A stretch of DNA of 64,000 bases from the NCBI RefSeq assembly GCF_032854445.1, contig NC_088304.1, positions 14,955,704-15,019,703 on the forward strand, read 5' to 3'. Positions 26,063-39,900 of the stretch are shown here, in pieces (position 1 is the first letter of the stretch; the number at the start of each line of letters is the position of its first letter). A program made the position numbers and the translations under genes. Source of the DNA: Liolophura sinensis (taxonomy: Eukaryota > Mollusca > Polyplacophora > Chitonida > Chitonidae). A model generated the notes under the pieces. It saw only the letters and a list, made by a program, of their open reading frames with translations. It ran no database searches and was not told the DNA's origin.

Positions 26063-26437
26063 AGAGCAACTTTCAGTGCAATTTATGCACATTTTTATGA
26101 TGATTTTGAAGACAAAACTACATTGGCTGGATCAGTCAATTTCAGGATTTCACAAGAAGTTATAATTCCAGGCTTTTCATTTAGAACTAGAGAAGGAAGT
26201 CAGAGTTCAGAAGCAGGCGGCTGAATTGAAAGTAATTATGCCACAATTACTACTGATTTAAATAGTAATAATATTCAAAGTAGGCAGCTGCAGAGATGGC
26301 AGTAGACAGCTGTCTGCAGCCTGCTACTTGCCCTTTTTGAACACCCTGAATTCTATCAATCTACACAGAAGAATGCCTTCAGAATATGCTTGAATAAACA
26401 CCTTGCAAACATGCGAAAAGTTGAAAGAATTACAGGA
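26063..26437. repeat. copy B of the dispersed repeat, with an internal insertion
   Basis: Matches copy A at both ends (GTGCAATTTATGCACATTTT; ATGCTTGAATAAACACCTTG, ACATGCGAAAAGTTGAAAGA). Roughly 26172-26345 has no counterpart in copies A or C and may be a nested insertion or a segment lost from the others. Confidence 0.75.
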
Positions 26438-28012
26438 AACCATTAGAAAGTTAATACCAGGTTGTAGTAAACCTTCATAAACTTATGAACAACAATAATC
26501 TTCATAATTAATAATGATCATCTAATGTTTTGATGTGATAATAATCCAATAATGCCAATTTTCACTAACTGTGACCATCTGGCTAAGCAGGGGACTTTCA
26601 TCTCATCCACTTCGCAAATTTACTGTCAGACGTGATAATCTGTTTTCAATTTCTAAAGTATACGTGTCTTGGCACAGAGGAAGACATGTTCGTGAATACT
26701 GCAGACAGGAGGGCTATAAAATCCAGGTTAAAGTCTTGAAAAGCAGTAAGAAAATCCCAGAAAACACTGGAATAATCCACAGGTCTGTTATAAACTGTCC
26801 TTACACATGAACATGCAGACTAGAAAGTGTGTTCCAACAAGCGAATCCTCTTGGCACAATTTCACAGAAAGCTTTTCGCTTAAAGAAAATTTCACTGGCA
26901 CTCGAAACATTGCCGCGGCACTCCTTCAGGATAATACTGTCGTAATGCTGTAAGAACAAAGCACAAACTGTTCAGGAAGCTTCAAGTTTCATGGAAATTC
27001 TGGCAATACTATTATCCTCTTTGTTGGAAATGGTAAAAACAAGAACAAGCAGTCTTGGTTAAAAACCCAAGACGTAATTTTGTCTGCAGCTGAGCTTGCA
27101 GCAGCAGGTATCTTATGGTGGTGTTTAAAAGGGTAAGACAATACAAATCCCTGCCAAGCTGTAATAGGCTTGTTATCCCATGAGCTTGGGGCCATAATTA
27201 GCCCGATATCAAGTACCTGTCAGTTTGCCTCCCTCCTAACCTTGCCTCCATTCCTTGTTTTGCTAACCCATGTGGTTTTGTAAATGGAGACTACACATGT
27301 TAGCGCGACGCCAATGGCCTGCAGTGTGTGAAAATAGCGGCTTCCTTTCTGGCTCAGCAGCAGCAAGAGTTCCTGCTGTGGGATCCCTCATGGTCCAAGA
27401 CCTCTCCCCTTGCTGATTGTGTTACTCCCTATCTTCAGGATGAGATTTACTTCTGACCTGTAGCATTTCTGATCTCCGCAAAAAAAAAAGCCAAGTGTTT
27501 GGAGAAAAAGCAGGAATGAATGCGAGAGAGGTCTGATGCTTGGGCAAACCAGACCCACAAAGAGGCCTGAGCCAAACTGGAGGCGTCTCGGAAGCATTGC
27601 GGATCAAAGGATGCATCAGATTTCTTCCCTCCCTTTGTCTTGCCAGCCCCGATTATGTTGAATCAACAATGACAATATCGTATCTCTCCAACAAGACCCC
27701 ATATTGCCCTAAAATTTGCCCTGGGGGAATCGTTGGGTGAAACAGCTTGAGGAAAAGAGAAATGCTACCGGACTGCACAACAAACAGGATGATACAAGGT
27801 TGAGAAGACAGGAAAGCCCCCTAGCTGGCATCATCACCACCAGAGAGTATTGTCTTAAGATCTGCGTAACAATAATAAATGTACATAGACAAACTTACAG
27901 GCAAAGCCTTTCAAGCTTACGTTTGAAAATTGTGCTGTGAGGAACAAAAAAAAACGTTTGAAGAACAATGAGAACTGGAGTAAATCGACAAATTCAAGGA
28001 AAAAGTCTAAAC
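26438..28012. other. non-coding stretch with a block of more balanced composition
   Basis: 26438-26990 is ordinary AT-rich sequence. About 27040-27760 is richer in G+C, free of simple repeats and lacks an exon I can recognise; it includes AATTAGCCCGATATCAAG and GCGCGACGCCAATGG. It might be a conserved non-coding element, which only comparison could show. Confidence 0.35.
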
Positions 28013-28112
28013 TTTCAGCTCAAAACTGACAACAATCCACATTATTTCAGCTCAAAACTGACAACAATCCACATTATTTCAGCTCAAAACTGACAACAAT
28101 CCACATTATTTC
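28013..28112. repeat. 32-bp tandem repeat, three copies
   Basis: The unit TTTCAGCTCAAAACTGACAA plus CAATCCACATTA occurs three times without visible change, which suggests recent amplification. Confidence 0.95.
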
Positions 28113-29882
28113 ATTACATTTTTCAAATGTAGGCATCCTTTAGCTCTTTCAAGCTAATGGCTGCAAAAGTGTCAATTTCTGGAACATTTTTTGCAACCAA
28201 TTAAATTAAGACGCCATACGAATACTTTGTGATATGAGCTTTACAACGCCGTGCTGCCTTTCAAGAAGCGAATTCTTTATGTATTAATGACAAATGAGCT
28301 AACAATATCCAGCCCTGAGTGAAAAAGACTAACACACCAGGTTTACAGTTTCTGCATGTCTTAGCATCTACCACTGGTTTCCACATAAATATTTATGACG
28401 GTTGAGAAGACCACTGAAGCCAGCATTCTCTGCATACTAAATATCCTAGCAGTACTTAAGCATCTTATTTGCAACATGAATTTTACCTTGTTTTGTTGGC
28501 ATTTTTTCCCCTCATTTTAAAAGACACAGAAGAGATTGAAGAAGAATAATGTCTTTGACATAAATATAACAGGCAGGCTTCTGTATGGTGTCTAACATGA
28601 CAGAATACAAACCACTCAATGTATGTATATAATTTTTCTATGATCACACGGATACATCTAATAAACCAAACCAAATCAACCTAAGCTATTCATGGTAAAC
28701 TGTTGAATATGGCCTCCGCAAAAAATCAGCTCATAAAGATCAGCAAAATCATTTAAGCAGGCACATAAATCTAATTTGCTAAAGACGTAATCAGCCATAA
28801 AAAGGTACGTTCAAAAAGCCTTCACGAGTGGGTTTTTTTTCAGAAATGGTAAGAAATAAATTAATTTAGTATCATGTTCGAAGGAATGAAAGAGAGAAAA
28901 AAAGCAGGAGATGAAGAAATCCAAAAAGAAAAAAAAAATGAAGCAAAAAGAACAAAAAAAGGGGGGCAAAAAATTTAAGAAGGATTCCAGTCATGTTGCT
29001 AATGGAAACCATCTGGATGGAACATGGCATGCAAGTATCGAAAGTGTTCAGAGGCTAAGGAAAACTATTGAGGCTCAGCAGCAAGTCAAGCTGTAGCACA
29101 TGTCAAACATTACAGCAGGAAAAGCCCTCAGCTCCACAGGAAAATAAACAGGCAAACAAGCTCGGGCAGAACCACATTAAATTTCACAGTGTTGGGTTTG
29201 TGCTGAGCTAATGTCAAAGATGTAATCGTCCCCCTGTTTGTTTGTTGGCGAGGGAATTTTGAGGGGTTTCTTTGCTGGAACAAATCTGAAGAAAATGTCA
29301 TGAAAATGTCTTCGTTCCACAATAATACATTGTTGTAGGAAGCCAGGGGTTTTTTTTCTGGGGGGGGGGGTGTTCACACAGATCAGCAAGACAGAGAGAA
29401 CACAAGCTTGACACAGAGCAGGAATGTTATTAGAAATGAGGTTCACTGCCACAGGTCAAGGTCACATCTTCATTGATGCGAGCAATAAAATTGTTGGACT
29501 GCTCTAAACACTTAAAACTGGTTGACTGGTAAGATTTAAGACTCTTTGACTGGTTAGATTTAAGAACACTGGTTTAACTTTCAAATCTGACCCAAACCAG
29601 ACTATGCTACTCATCAGATCTGACCAGTTACACTGGTTGAGCTTACTTGTTGAGCTCACCAATCACACAAGTTTTCTTTGTACTTGTCTAATTTAGCCAA
29701 TGAATATCACACTAATTGCTGGTGCCAAATCAAGACATCTAAAACTGGTAATCATAAAATTAGATGATTCTTCACTTCTTTTTACCGTCACATATTAAGT
29801 TATATTCAAGATTAATCAACAGATATCATCTCAAAGTAAAATTTATCAGCACACATACACCAGATGCCATTTTCAATTCAGA
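28113..29882. other. non-coding AT-rich stretch
   Basis: Holds a purine-rich AAG-type tract at 28885-28985 that produces a Lys-rich open frame on the plus strand, and a G run at 29360-29370. No supported gene. Confidence 0.6.
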
Positions 29883-29966
29883 TATATTTATTTATTTATT
29901 CACTTGGTGTTTTATGCCGCAACCCACGACCATCCGCTGGCTGCTGACAGACCTTCCCACGCAGCA
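29883..29966 (-). mobile_element. SINE fragment with central deletion
   Basis: The tail and TTGGTGTTTTATGCCG join directly to AACCCACGACCATCCGCTGG, skipping the segment with TACTCAAGAATATTTCACTT and the CCGGGC region. The fragment then ends at ACCTTCCCACGC. Head missing. Confidence 0.8.
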
Positions 29967-32246
29967 CAAATAAATGAAAAATGCTTGGAAACACATCCAA
30001 TCACACACGCATGTGTTAGACACATGTTCTCTATGTTTCTGGCAGAGGCAGGTCGACGCTTTTATCAGCTGCACCTGATCGAACGAGAGGCAATGTCAAC
30101 AGTTGCCACAGGTAATCCTCTAATTCACCAATCATTGCCACAAGTAAGTACAGGTCTTCAAGGTTAAGTGCACCTCCAAACTCCTCAATTTCTCCAGGTA
30201 ATTCTTGACTTAAGTGGTCTCTGCAATGTGTAATCTCAGGAGGTCTTTTGTCTATTCACAGGCTCCAAGTAGACTCCTTGACTTGGGTGAGAGCACATTT
30301 TGGCCAAGGGGGTGTATATACCAGAAGAAAAGACTGAAGAGATTGAGGGTCCAAATACTACTTAGCACCAGGCCATACTAGATCCAATTAAGACAGATCT
30401 TTGGAAGCTTTCAAGAGCGGATCTTATGCTCCTCCCAGACCCAGTGTGTTACCACTTGAGCTGGGAGGTAGGGTTGTGAGGGGGGGAAATGGGGACTGGG
30501 AGCAATCCATAAGATATACACATTGCACCAGAAGTACCCTCCCTCCCTCTCACCATTTCCTACAACAATACCTCTTCAGTGATAGGTGTGTCACATTTTC
30601 GTTTAGCTGGGCTGGGCATGCAGACAATACCAACAAAACTTGTGTCCCATCACTGGGCATCTACTTCCTACCACTTTATGGACTCAAGTGGAAGTGACTG
30701 GACCCAGAGTCAGTATACAGATGGGCTGTCAAACCTACTGTCCATACACTCAAATCTGGCCCTAAGCCAACACCCTGCAAAGTTCCTAAAGTTTAGAGAG
30801 GGGTAAAAACCACTCCAGCCCCACAGAATTGCCAATAGTACTGGGGTAAAGTTGGAAGAGGCCACTTGACAGGCAATCTAGCAGGCACTTGAGTTGACTT
30901 CATAAACATAAGTAGTGTGAATGAGAGCTTAATGCACAGTAAAACACTTCACTCACTTGCTGCCTGCAGGCCACAAAACCATTTAACTGAACTGCTTTAA
31001 CCCCTAATATAATCCCACTTATTTCATGTTTGAGTACACACTGCTATGACAAAAAAACTCACCACCACATCTGTTTATTAGCCAGGATGTTGATCCAACA
31101 AAATTAACCCGCTGAACTCATAGGAAAAGGTTTTTCCCCTTGATCTTGCAGGAGGAAAACAGAAAAGGTTTTTCCCTTGATCTTTGCAGGGAAAATAGAA
31201 CACTTTGGCCCTGAGAAAAGTTCAAAGTCTGCCGACATGTAGCTTGTAATCTTAATCACATTACGACATTAATGAACCCTTTCTGTTGCTCCATTTATAG
31301 TACCACATGTTATAAGCACTTAAAGCTTTCAGCAATCCTTCACCAGCGGAAGCTGTAACTTCTCAGTGCATTTGACATGAATTTATGACACTTGTTCGCA
31401 TGATTTATTCAACCGTGCAAAAAACATATATCACAGGAAAGCTTAATTCCAAGTTTCCTGTGCTTTATACTGTGACATTTATTTCCTACCAAAACCTATT
31501 TACACGCTCATACACATGACATTTTCTGTTCTGTGTTTTTTGTTTTGTTTTTTTTTTTGTTTCTTTTTCAAAGCACATGTTCATAGTTGGCTCATACTTC
31601 CAAGAACCTACAATACATTACACTCGGAACTCCAAAAAATACAAGAAACTACAAAAACTGGTTTCCTTAACTTGCAAGCTCTAAAAAAATTTCCTCTAAA
31701 TTGATGGAGAGCATGTACTCTTAGGCACGTGTACTACACGTGCGCATAAGAATCAGGAACGAGTAAGTTACTGCTACAGTTACCTGTCCATTTGTTTAAA
31801 TATCAATACTATGCCTACACCTGCAGTGCTGATATATTTATTTATTTCACTGGGCCCAGTTGTTCGAAAGTGCATCCACTAATACTTGTATTATGTCATG
31901 TTTTACATTGAAAATTTTCGCTAAACTCAGCCACCAATGCAGTTCTTCAAAGTCCAACAACATCAGATATATAGTTCATATGTAATATATTGGTACACAA
32001 TTTATTGGGTGGCTAAGTGTCAAATTGAAGATATGGCTTTTCAACGAAATCTGGTCTTAAACCAGTTTTGAGCAGCCTGGCCCTAGTATTCAAGAATTTC
32101 ACGACTTACACAAAGGCAGTTAGTTTTATGGACTGAACAACCCTTAGTTTCCAGTTAACCACTGGCCTTCACCGAAGAAATTTTCCACAAACACATTGTT
32201 TGTTAAATTGGCTGAGTCGTCAACAAACAACATCTAAGATCACTCA
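29967..32246. other. non-coding stretch
   Basis: AT-rich, with a two-copy repeat of AAAAGGTTTTTCCC-TTGATC at 31125-31190 and a T-rich run at 31535-31570. No exon recognised on either strand. Confidence 0.6.
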
Positions 32247-32513
32247 ATTATTTATTCATTTATATGATTGGTGTTTTACGATGTACTCAAGAGTATTTCA
32301 CTTATATGACGGCGGCCAGCATTAACTTGGGAAGAAACCGGGCAGAGTCTAGGGAAAACCCACAACCATCCGCAGGTTGCTGAGAGACCTTCCCACTTAC
32401 TGCTGGGAAGGAAGCCAACATGAGCTGGACTTGAACTCACTGCAGCCGCATTGGTGAGAGACTCCTGGGTCATTTCACTGTGCTAGCGCGCTAACCAACT
32501 GAGCCACGGAAGA
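32247..32513 (-). mobile_element. full-length SINE with target-site duplication
   Basis: Complete from tail to the head ending GAGCCACGGAAGACC. CTAAGATCACTCAATT before and CTAGATCACTCCATT after the element form a clear target-site duplication with one indel. Confidence 0.9.
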
Positions 32514-35500
32514 CCTAGATCACTCCATTGGCCCTATGAGTGCCATTAGCTAACTTTTGCCACCAAGGGCTTGAGACTAATGCGGGTAAGGGGAATCTAG
32601 GGGAATCCATGTACTCTGGAAGATATGTACAAAAACAGGAGTGAACCAAGGGCTAGTGAGCGTACTAGATTGGATGACAAGCATATTGTGATCACTCGTC
32701 CATGACCCACTTACATAACTAACGTATATTGCACATAGCTATTAATAGAAACAGATGTAACTATGATTATTCCTCACAGACAATCTGCTCTGAAGAAAAA
32801 CATGGATTTAAAGTCAATATGCGCTTCGCAGCTGGAGGTGTCCATGCCAGCTTGAATCCAGCAAAAGGGCACTTAAAGGTATCTGGTAGAGATGAAGGTC
32901 AAACAGAATAACATGATTGCCATGGATGCTGTGTTGAGCAGGAACAGCACAAGCACAGTGGGCGTCCTGTAAAGAATAATGAACACTTACCAGGCAGATT
33001 ACAGTACATCACAAACATCAAACCCAAGTTGGGCCATAATTAAACCAGCTGCAACAAGTGCCAAGGGCTGCACGTAAAAGGGTCTTTCAGGCACTTCCAA
33101 CATCCAGCGCTATCATTACCATGGATTCCTTTGCCCAACAGGGCTTTACTTATTGCAGTGAAAAGTTTACTTTCCCTGGAAGCCGGCTGGCACCTAACAA
33201 AGCTCTTGTAAATGTTTCCAGCGTCTCAATTTCCTGTCGGGGTCAATTAGAGTCTTGCCTCTCAACAAGCCAGGACACTGGAGTCAAGAATCCATAGAAA
33301 GTGGTGTTGGGCTGTAAAGACTAGACGCCGCTAGAATGGAGGTTGCCTCAAATGTCATTGAATACAGGGTTTCTGACTGCCAACAAATAAGGACAAAGCC
33401 CCACTCAGGCGAGAGAAACCCACTCTGGGGGGCTCATTGTCAGCAAGTAATTGGTACCTTTCCAACAACGACTCTGGCGGGTTTTTGCCAGATCTGCTGC
33501 CCGATCACTGGTATCACAGGCGAGCCATCTACAGGCTGGCCTAGCTCCAGCCTAAGGCTCCTACAACCATTCCCAACGAGGAGACCTCATTCTGCTGATT
33601 TGCAAGTCTGGCCCAAGCCTTTGACCTTCATGAGCTTATATCTGTCATGTCCTGCTACATCAAGAGGATTGGGCCCAATGTATCTGCTCGGGGCTGCAAT
33701 ACACTGCGGTTAATCTCCTTCACTATCGGCAAATCTCGTCTGAGATTCAACAGGCCCTGCTATCTTAAGTTGCTGACAGGCTGACAAGGCCTAGTGGAGC
33801 TGGCGGCTCTGTAGCTAGCTGCAGCACTTCTGTCTGAGGCCTGCCATGTGCTAGCTACCTACCTCTGAATCACTCAATCTAACTTCTCAGCTCGGTGGGT
33901 CTTGCTCCCTTATAATTCCAATCCCCTACTTCACATCGGGTATGAATCGTACCAACCACATGTACATTATCCACAATGTTGTTTTTTCTTCAACAGCAGG
34001 GTGTGTTTTTTTCCCTCCTCTTCTCATCCACCTCCCTTCTTGGTAGAGTGCTTGACTGTTGAGCTCCCAGCCGTGTTACAGGGTCGCTTGTTCTCTCAGA
34101 GCCCTCCAAGCCTTTAAGGAGAGCTATATACTCCTGTTAGTGGCAAACTGCTTGTAACAATTAGTGTGAAGTCAGAGACATCAAAAGCTCTCCTGACATC
34201 TGGTAGAAGGGAGTCGAACACATGCTTCTGATAATGCCAGCCCATGTGAAACCTATTAGACTATTTCCAACTGGAAACTCATCCCCAACCTGAGAGGGGC
34301 AGAATGTAGAGGAGAATGAAAAACACATCAGCTACATGCCTGGACAGATAATTGGTGGAGGCGGTTAGGGCTGACCCCATTGCCAGGAGATCAGCAAGCA
34401 CAACCATAGAATGGCAGCTGACAACACTCTCCTGGGCTGTGTTATTTCTCTAAACACAACCCCCTATCAATCTGTGTGGTAAAACAAATGAGGCTAGGCC
34501 ATTGGCAGGGTATATGGAGTCAGTCAGAGACTTGGGCTTGCCAATTGTTGCTCATGTCTCACAAGCATGCCGTGAAGTGAGCCAGGCAATGGCAGCCATA
34601 TGTAATTAGTTTCTGAAAACATAAATGCTCAGTGTGGCATTGCTTACACACAAGTACAAAGTGTTTTTCTTGTGCCTGTGATTTTTTTTTTGTGTTGGTG
34701 GAATCTATGTTTTTTTTTCGTTAGGACTCGCACCAAGCAGTTGAGCGTTCCAAAAGGTGATAATGCCTTGACCGTATTATCACCTTGCGGCAAACACACT
34801 TTACAATCTAGTCCATTCTTGTAACCAGTGAAGAAAGGATTTGCATGTTTCTTGCGATGGGATTAATCTACAACTATACTGGAATCATTTGCACACACTG
34901 TTTCTTCGTCGTAAAATTTTTTTCACTTACATACAAATCATGTGCATGGTACTGTAACTCTTCACATTTTCATGCGTTTTTAAGACGTTTATTATTCAAG
35001 GGGCATTATTCTGTGTGGGCTCATAAAATAATACTTCCTGTGAAGCCCTGGGATTGGCCAATCCACCCAATGTAGTTTTGTCTCCTACATCAAATTAAAA
35101 ATGTGAACAAACTGCACTGAAAGTTGCTTTCACTTCCTCAAAAGTTGAGGAATTAGGGTATATATAGCAATAACACATTATTATTCACATCTTGATCTCT
35201 CTGAAATAAACACTTAAAATCTATGACCATAAATCTGCCTCAGTTGTTTAAATGAAAGAAAATTTAAGCCATCAGCAAAGATTACTAAATTCCTTCTGTG
35301 AGATATCATGATAATCAGCTATCCAGCTAAACAGATATGTCTAAGACAATAATTGTTAACACTTGAAAATTATAGTGACAGTTTAGATAAAACATCACCA
35401 AACCTCCTCCTGTCTACACCAAATAATTTGTCCTGTCACTGTAGACTCCACACATCTCCCTATACTGATAGCAGTTCAGGTCTCCAGTGTGTTTGTTGCT

Positions 35501-36778
35501 TCACCCTGGGTTTACCCATCTGGCATATCATCTGACCCCAGCCCCCTACATCCCTTCTCCCCCTAATCAGCCATTTATCTGCTTCCCCCCATCAGTGTGA
35601 ATTTCCCACTGTTTATCACTGGAGCTCACTCCCTCCTGGCACCCACCATATGCCCAAACAAACCCCTGGGGCAAATTGCACAGCTCTAATTAGTTCTGAT
35701 GACCTTGTAATGACAAGGCCTTCAGCTAGCATATACAACAGCTCAATGACCCTATACTTTATCATGACCCTTTGCCCCCACCCCAAAAAACATTGAAGTA
35801 ATGGGAGCTCACATGGGACAGCAATCAGCTCAAAATCAAGGTCATAGCAAGAAAACCCAAAGTAACCCTTGGCAGTTTGTACCAGCAATGCCAATCAATA
35901 AATATCAGGCATTTCATAACTTCTTTCATAGCAACACTGACTCACTTAACCTCATTAGTTCACACTATAGTGACAAAAATGTGACCTTAAAACCAAACTT
36001 TTAAGACAAATATATGACTAGTTACACACAGTTTACTGGCAAAATCAAATATATATAAATTTTTGGTATTTGTCATAAGCTCAAAACTTGAATGGAGTTT
36101 GCGTAGCAAAATTTTAAAATTTAAGCCTTTGTCGCTTAGAAATGATTCTGGAGAAACTAAACATTTGAGCACACCATTCCTTAACCACATTCACACAGCT
36201 TAAATAATTCTCGAGCATATTAATTTTATTCTGCAAGACTTTGGTGAATCAAGGCACCAAACTGTGGCAGTGATAAGGTGGCTTATGGCAAATATCAGCG
36301 CACTGTAACGATCACCAGACACATACACTGTACAACTCTCACAATGTAAGGTCACAAGACAATGCGGTAAACCATTACTTCATTCTGCACTATGTCAACC
36401 CCCCCACCCAGAGGGCTTTCCCCTGGGGTGTTAAGAGTAACACTTCTGGTCATAATCCCCACAAATATCCACATAAGAATTATCACATGCAGAGAAATAG
36501 ATATGCGGTAAGAATGGTAGAATTCTTGGGGAAAAACAATCTCTTCCTACCCCTAACAGTTGCCACATTGTCGATTGCTTACGCATGCCGAAAACATAAA
36601 GTTGTCCATAACGTGGTGTCCAGATTTTTTCTGTCTGTGTGAATAATGTTAAAATGCACAAGTATGCTGTAAGCACAAATCGTGACTTTTAGCTATCAAA
36701 ATGCAATGTGATTGATCTTCTGAATCACATCTTCATCTGTAGAGGACAAATTCTCCACACAACAACTTGTTGTCAAGA
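32514..36778. other. non-coding stretch with a GC-richer block
   Basis: About 33040-33880 is GC-richer and complex and holds a 125-codon plus-strand open frame (33336-33713) with no recognisable protein features. I read it as non-coding, perhaps a conserved element. The rest is AT-rich. Confidence 0.4.
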
Positions 36779-36944
36779 AACGTATACAAAATGTGGTCGC
36801 TGTGAGTTCAAGTCCAGCTCATGCTGGCGGCCGTACGTGAGAAGGTCTGCCAGCAACCTGCGGATGGTCGTGGGTTTCCCCCGGGTTTCCACCCAGCGTA
36901 AAACACCAATCAAAAAAAAAAAAAAAAAAAACGTATACAAAATA
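36779..36944 (+). mobile_element. young truncated SINE with 14-bp target-site duplication
   Basis: Starts inside the head at GTGGTCGCTGTGAGTTCAAG, runs through CTGCGGATGGTCGTGGGTTT, then jumps from GGGTTTCCACCCA to GCGTAAAACACCAATCAAAA and a long A tail. AACGTATACAAAAT flanks it at about 36779-36792 and 36931-36944. The clean duplication and pure A tail suggest a recent insertion. Confidence 0.92.
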
Positions 36945-39900
36945 ATCGCCATTCCCACTTAACAGATTAAACAATAGTTTTTAAATTACAAGTATGGTAG
37001 CCAAGAAAGTAGAATTTTTTTTTTTTTTGTGATACATACTAGGTGAGAGAACTGAATGGTCGACAGTGTTCTAATGATGTTACGTGAAGAAGGGACATTA
37101 ACAGTGATCCTGTGGTGGCCATTCTGAACACTGGCAGTACTCCTCAGAATGATGCTGTAATTCAAGCACAATCTCTGCTAAACCATCAGAAAAATAGTCC
37201 TGAAACATCTAGTACCCCAACCCCCACCCCCGCCACAAAAAGGAATGTGTTTAACAAATGAATACCAAAGACAAGAAGTTCAGAACTATCACAATTTGCA
37301 CTCCTTCAGAGCAATGTTTAGATCACTAGTTCCTCAACACGACAGTATACATACCCTGAAAAGACAAAACCTGAATTGTGTTTCACCAGCATTTTTCTCA
37401 TTCTTCACACACATGTCTGTCACCATAGCTGAGAGAGGCCATGCTGAAACATTCCAGCATAACTCCTTCTATGCCTTTTTTCCTTCTTCCTGCTACATTG
37501 GTTTATGGAGAAAGCATTATGGTTATGGATCAAGTTTGTGAGGGTCATGGATGGCAATGACGGTGACACACCATGTGGGAGTTAAGAGATGGTCAAAATT
37601 CCTGGCTTATGTGTGTGTGGCATTCCTGATGTGAAACAGGGAGGGGGGAGGGGCACCCAGGGATTGAATTGAACCGAACAAGTTACATGTGTTGTGCCAT
37701 AAAAATGGAATCCCAGAACAGAAAGCTGTTATCAAGCATCTTTGTTTCACAGATATTTCCATTTTACTTCGTAGCAAAAAAAAAAAAAAAGCTGTTACCA
37801 CATAGTGCATATACAGCGATACAAAATCTTCAACCTTCTTCGACCTCTAAAGCATTTTTTTTCAGTGGAATTTATGCATACAATTATTATAAAAATGACT
37901 CCAACATGATTTCTTTGGGTGCTTAAAGATGCAAGCTCCATTAACCTATGCAAGCTATTTCTCCACACCCTGAAGTTCTCGGAGAATGTTTAAAAGTATT
38001 GGTGGCAGTGGTGGTTGAAGAATTATGGTACGCTGCATTTGTTATATAATAAAACAGGATTCTCGGAATGGAACCTCTCATACCACGGTCTCTGCTTTAC
38101 CCCAACTACCATCCTTGTATAGACCATCACAGTCAAGAGGCTACCTGATACCATGCTGACATAAAACAACACAGACTTCTTGTACGCTAACTAGTACACA
38201 ACCAGAACACGAAAAACCCTCAAACCAGACAAAAAAAAAAAAACAACGAAATTTCATTCCAGGACCGGGGGCAAATATTTTCTACTTTCATAAAACTGAT
38301 GAGCAGCAGCAGTGTCAAACAATGGAAAAGCAAACGATAAATATTGACTTTGGACTGCTTGAGGCTTTCAGGCTCTCACATTAGGGTTCCCATACAGGCT
38401 GTCTGATGAGCACTCAGTGGAGATTTAGATGGCCCCAACAGGGATCCATTAGCAGGATAGAGCCGTCCTGATCAGGCCTTGACAGATTCCTAATAAACAC
38501 TGATAGCAGGTTTATAGCACAACTCCCATAATATGCCCACCTTGATAATATTATGGGCAAACAAAGTTTAGTGAAGAATTTGGAGTTGTCTGAGACTGGA
38601 AACTCACGACCAATCACTGCAGGGCATTTTGAATTCCTATTTGACAGTTCCCCAAAACAATGAAAAAGTGCAGTTTATATGCTTTAAATTCTATAATGCT
38701 TCAAAAAAATATTTAACTTCAGAAGGTTGTAGATGTCTGTCAACCTACAGATGATTTGCATTTACAATAAGACTACTGTTGATTGCCCAGCTGGTAAAAC
38801 CTTTGTTGTTGTTGTTTGCGGCTACGTTGACACCAAGTACATCAGAAAAACAGGCGCAGAAGTCTTGTAAAGCAGCCACGTACAAGAAGAATAACATGTG
38901 ACATAGATTTATATTGTATCTTTGTTTCTCTTTCATGTGTCTCATGAAATGAGGCATTTTTTTGGCAGATGCATTTCTAGCTGTCTGCACAAGGATGAAC
39001 GAGCCTCAGGTTAAAGAACAAAGGTCAGGATTCCACAAAAGCTCTGCCTGAACAATGAGTAATTAATGTTTTCATTAGGAACCTTGTGACTTCTTAGTTT
39101 AGGGTCATAGGATAAAACACTTCATCTCACAGATCTGCCACAAAAAAAAAAACCCAAGACAAAAAAATATACCACACAGGATGTCAAACAAACAGCTTGA
39201 CAGCTGACCTATGTCTGTTGCTATTTACTCCTTGCTAAAGATTCACTTCTTAACACACATTCATCCAGACCAGACTATCAACATTTGTTTTTTTATGGTT
39301 AACTCACAACTCAGGTCCTCGTAATGCATTCCTGTGCTGCAGATGTTTATCTGTATCATACACATTTACTGGTTCTTAGCACAGAACACGTGCACAGACA
39401 CACACAAAAAAAGCTGTTATCAGAAAATGAAATAATTGTATTTACTGAGCTACATGTATGACAATTGCTCTGGCAGAGTCCATTTAATTGCATAATCTTC
39501 TATAAATGACAACCTTGCTTTTTTTCCACAGGAAATTATTCAGTGCTGCATGCAAGATAAAAGGGAGGTAATCATGGGTGCTTTGGTTATGGCCTCCAGC
39601 CTCATCAGGGCTGTTATAGGAGGTGTTTGCCTCCACCCAAGCCAAGCTTGGCATGGCTGTGGAGTGTAACACTAGGGTTCTATGGGCAATATATGTGAAC
39701 TGGAGCAGAGCTTGCCCTTGGGAATTGCACTCTCACCCTCCTATCAGGGGCAGTCTGCCTTTGATCAGACCAGGCTTCATTCTGCTGGGTGGGAAGAGCT
39801 GGGATAAATCTCTTAAAGGGGCCTAATGCAATGGAATATAAAAGTGTGTCAGGCATACACAGATTTGGCTGCTCAGAGCCTTGGTTTCTGTTTTTTTTCT

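Noticed and set aside
28911-29096. Lys-rich plus-strand frame
   Set aside because: Comes from an AAG/AAA-rich tract and lies on the opposite strand from the gene.
31826-31860. TATTTATTTATTTCACTGGG as another SINE tail
   Set aside because: The following sequence does not match the SINE central domain.
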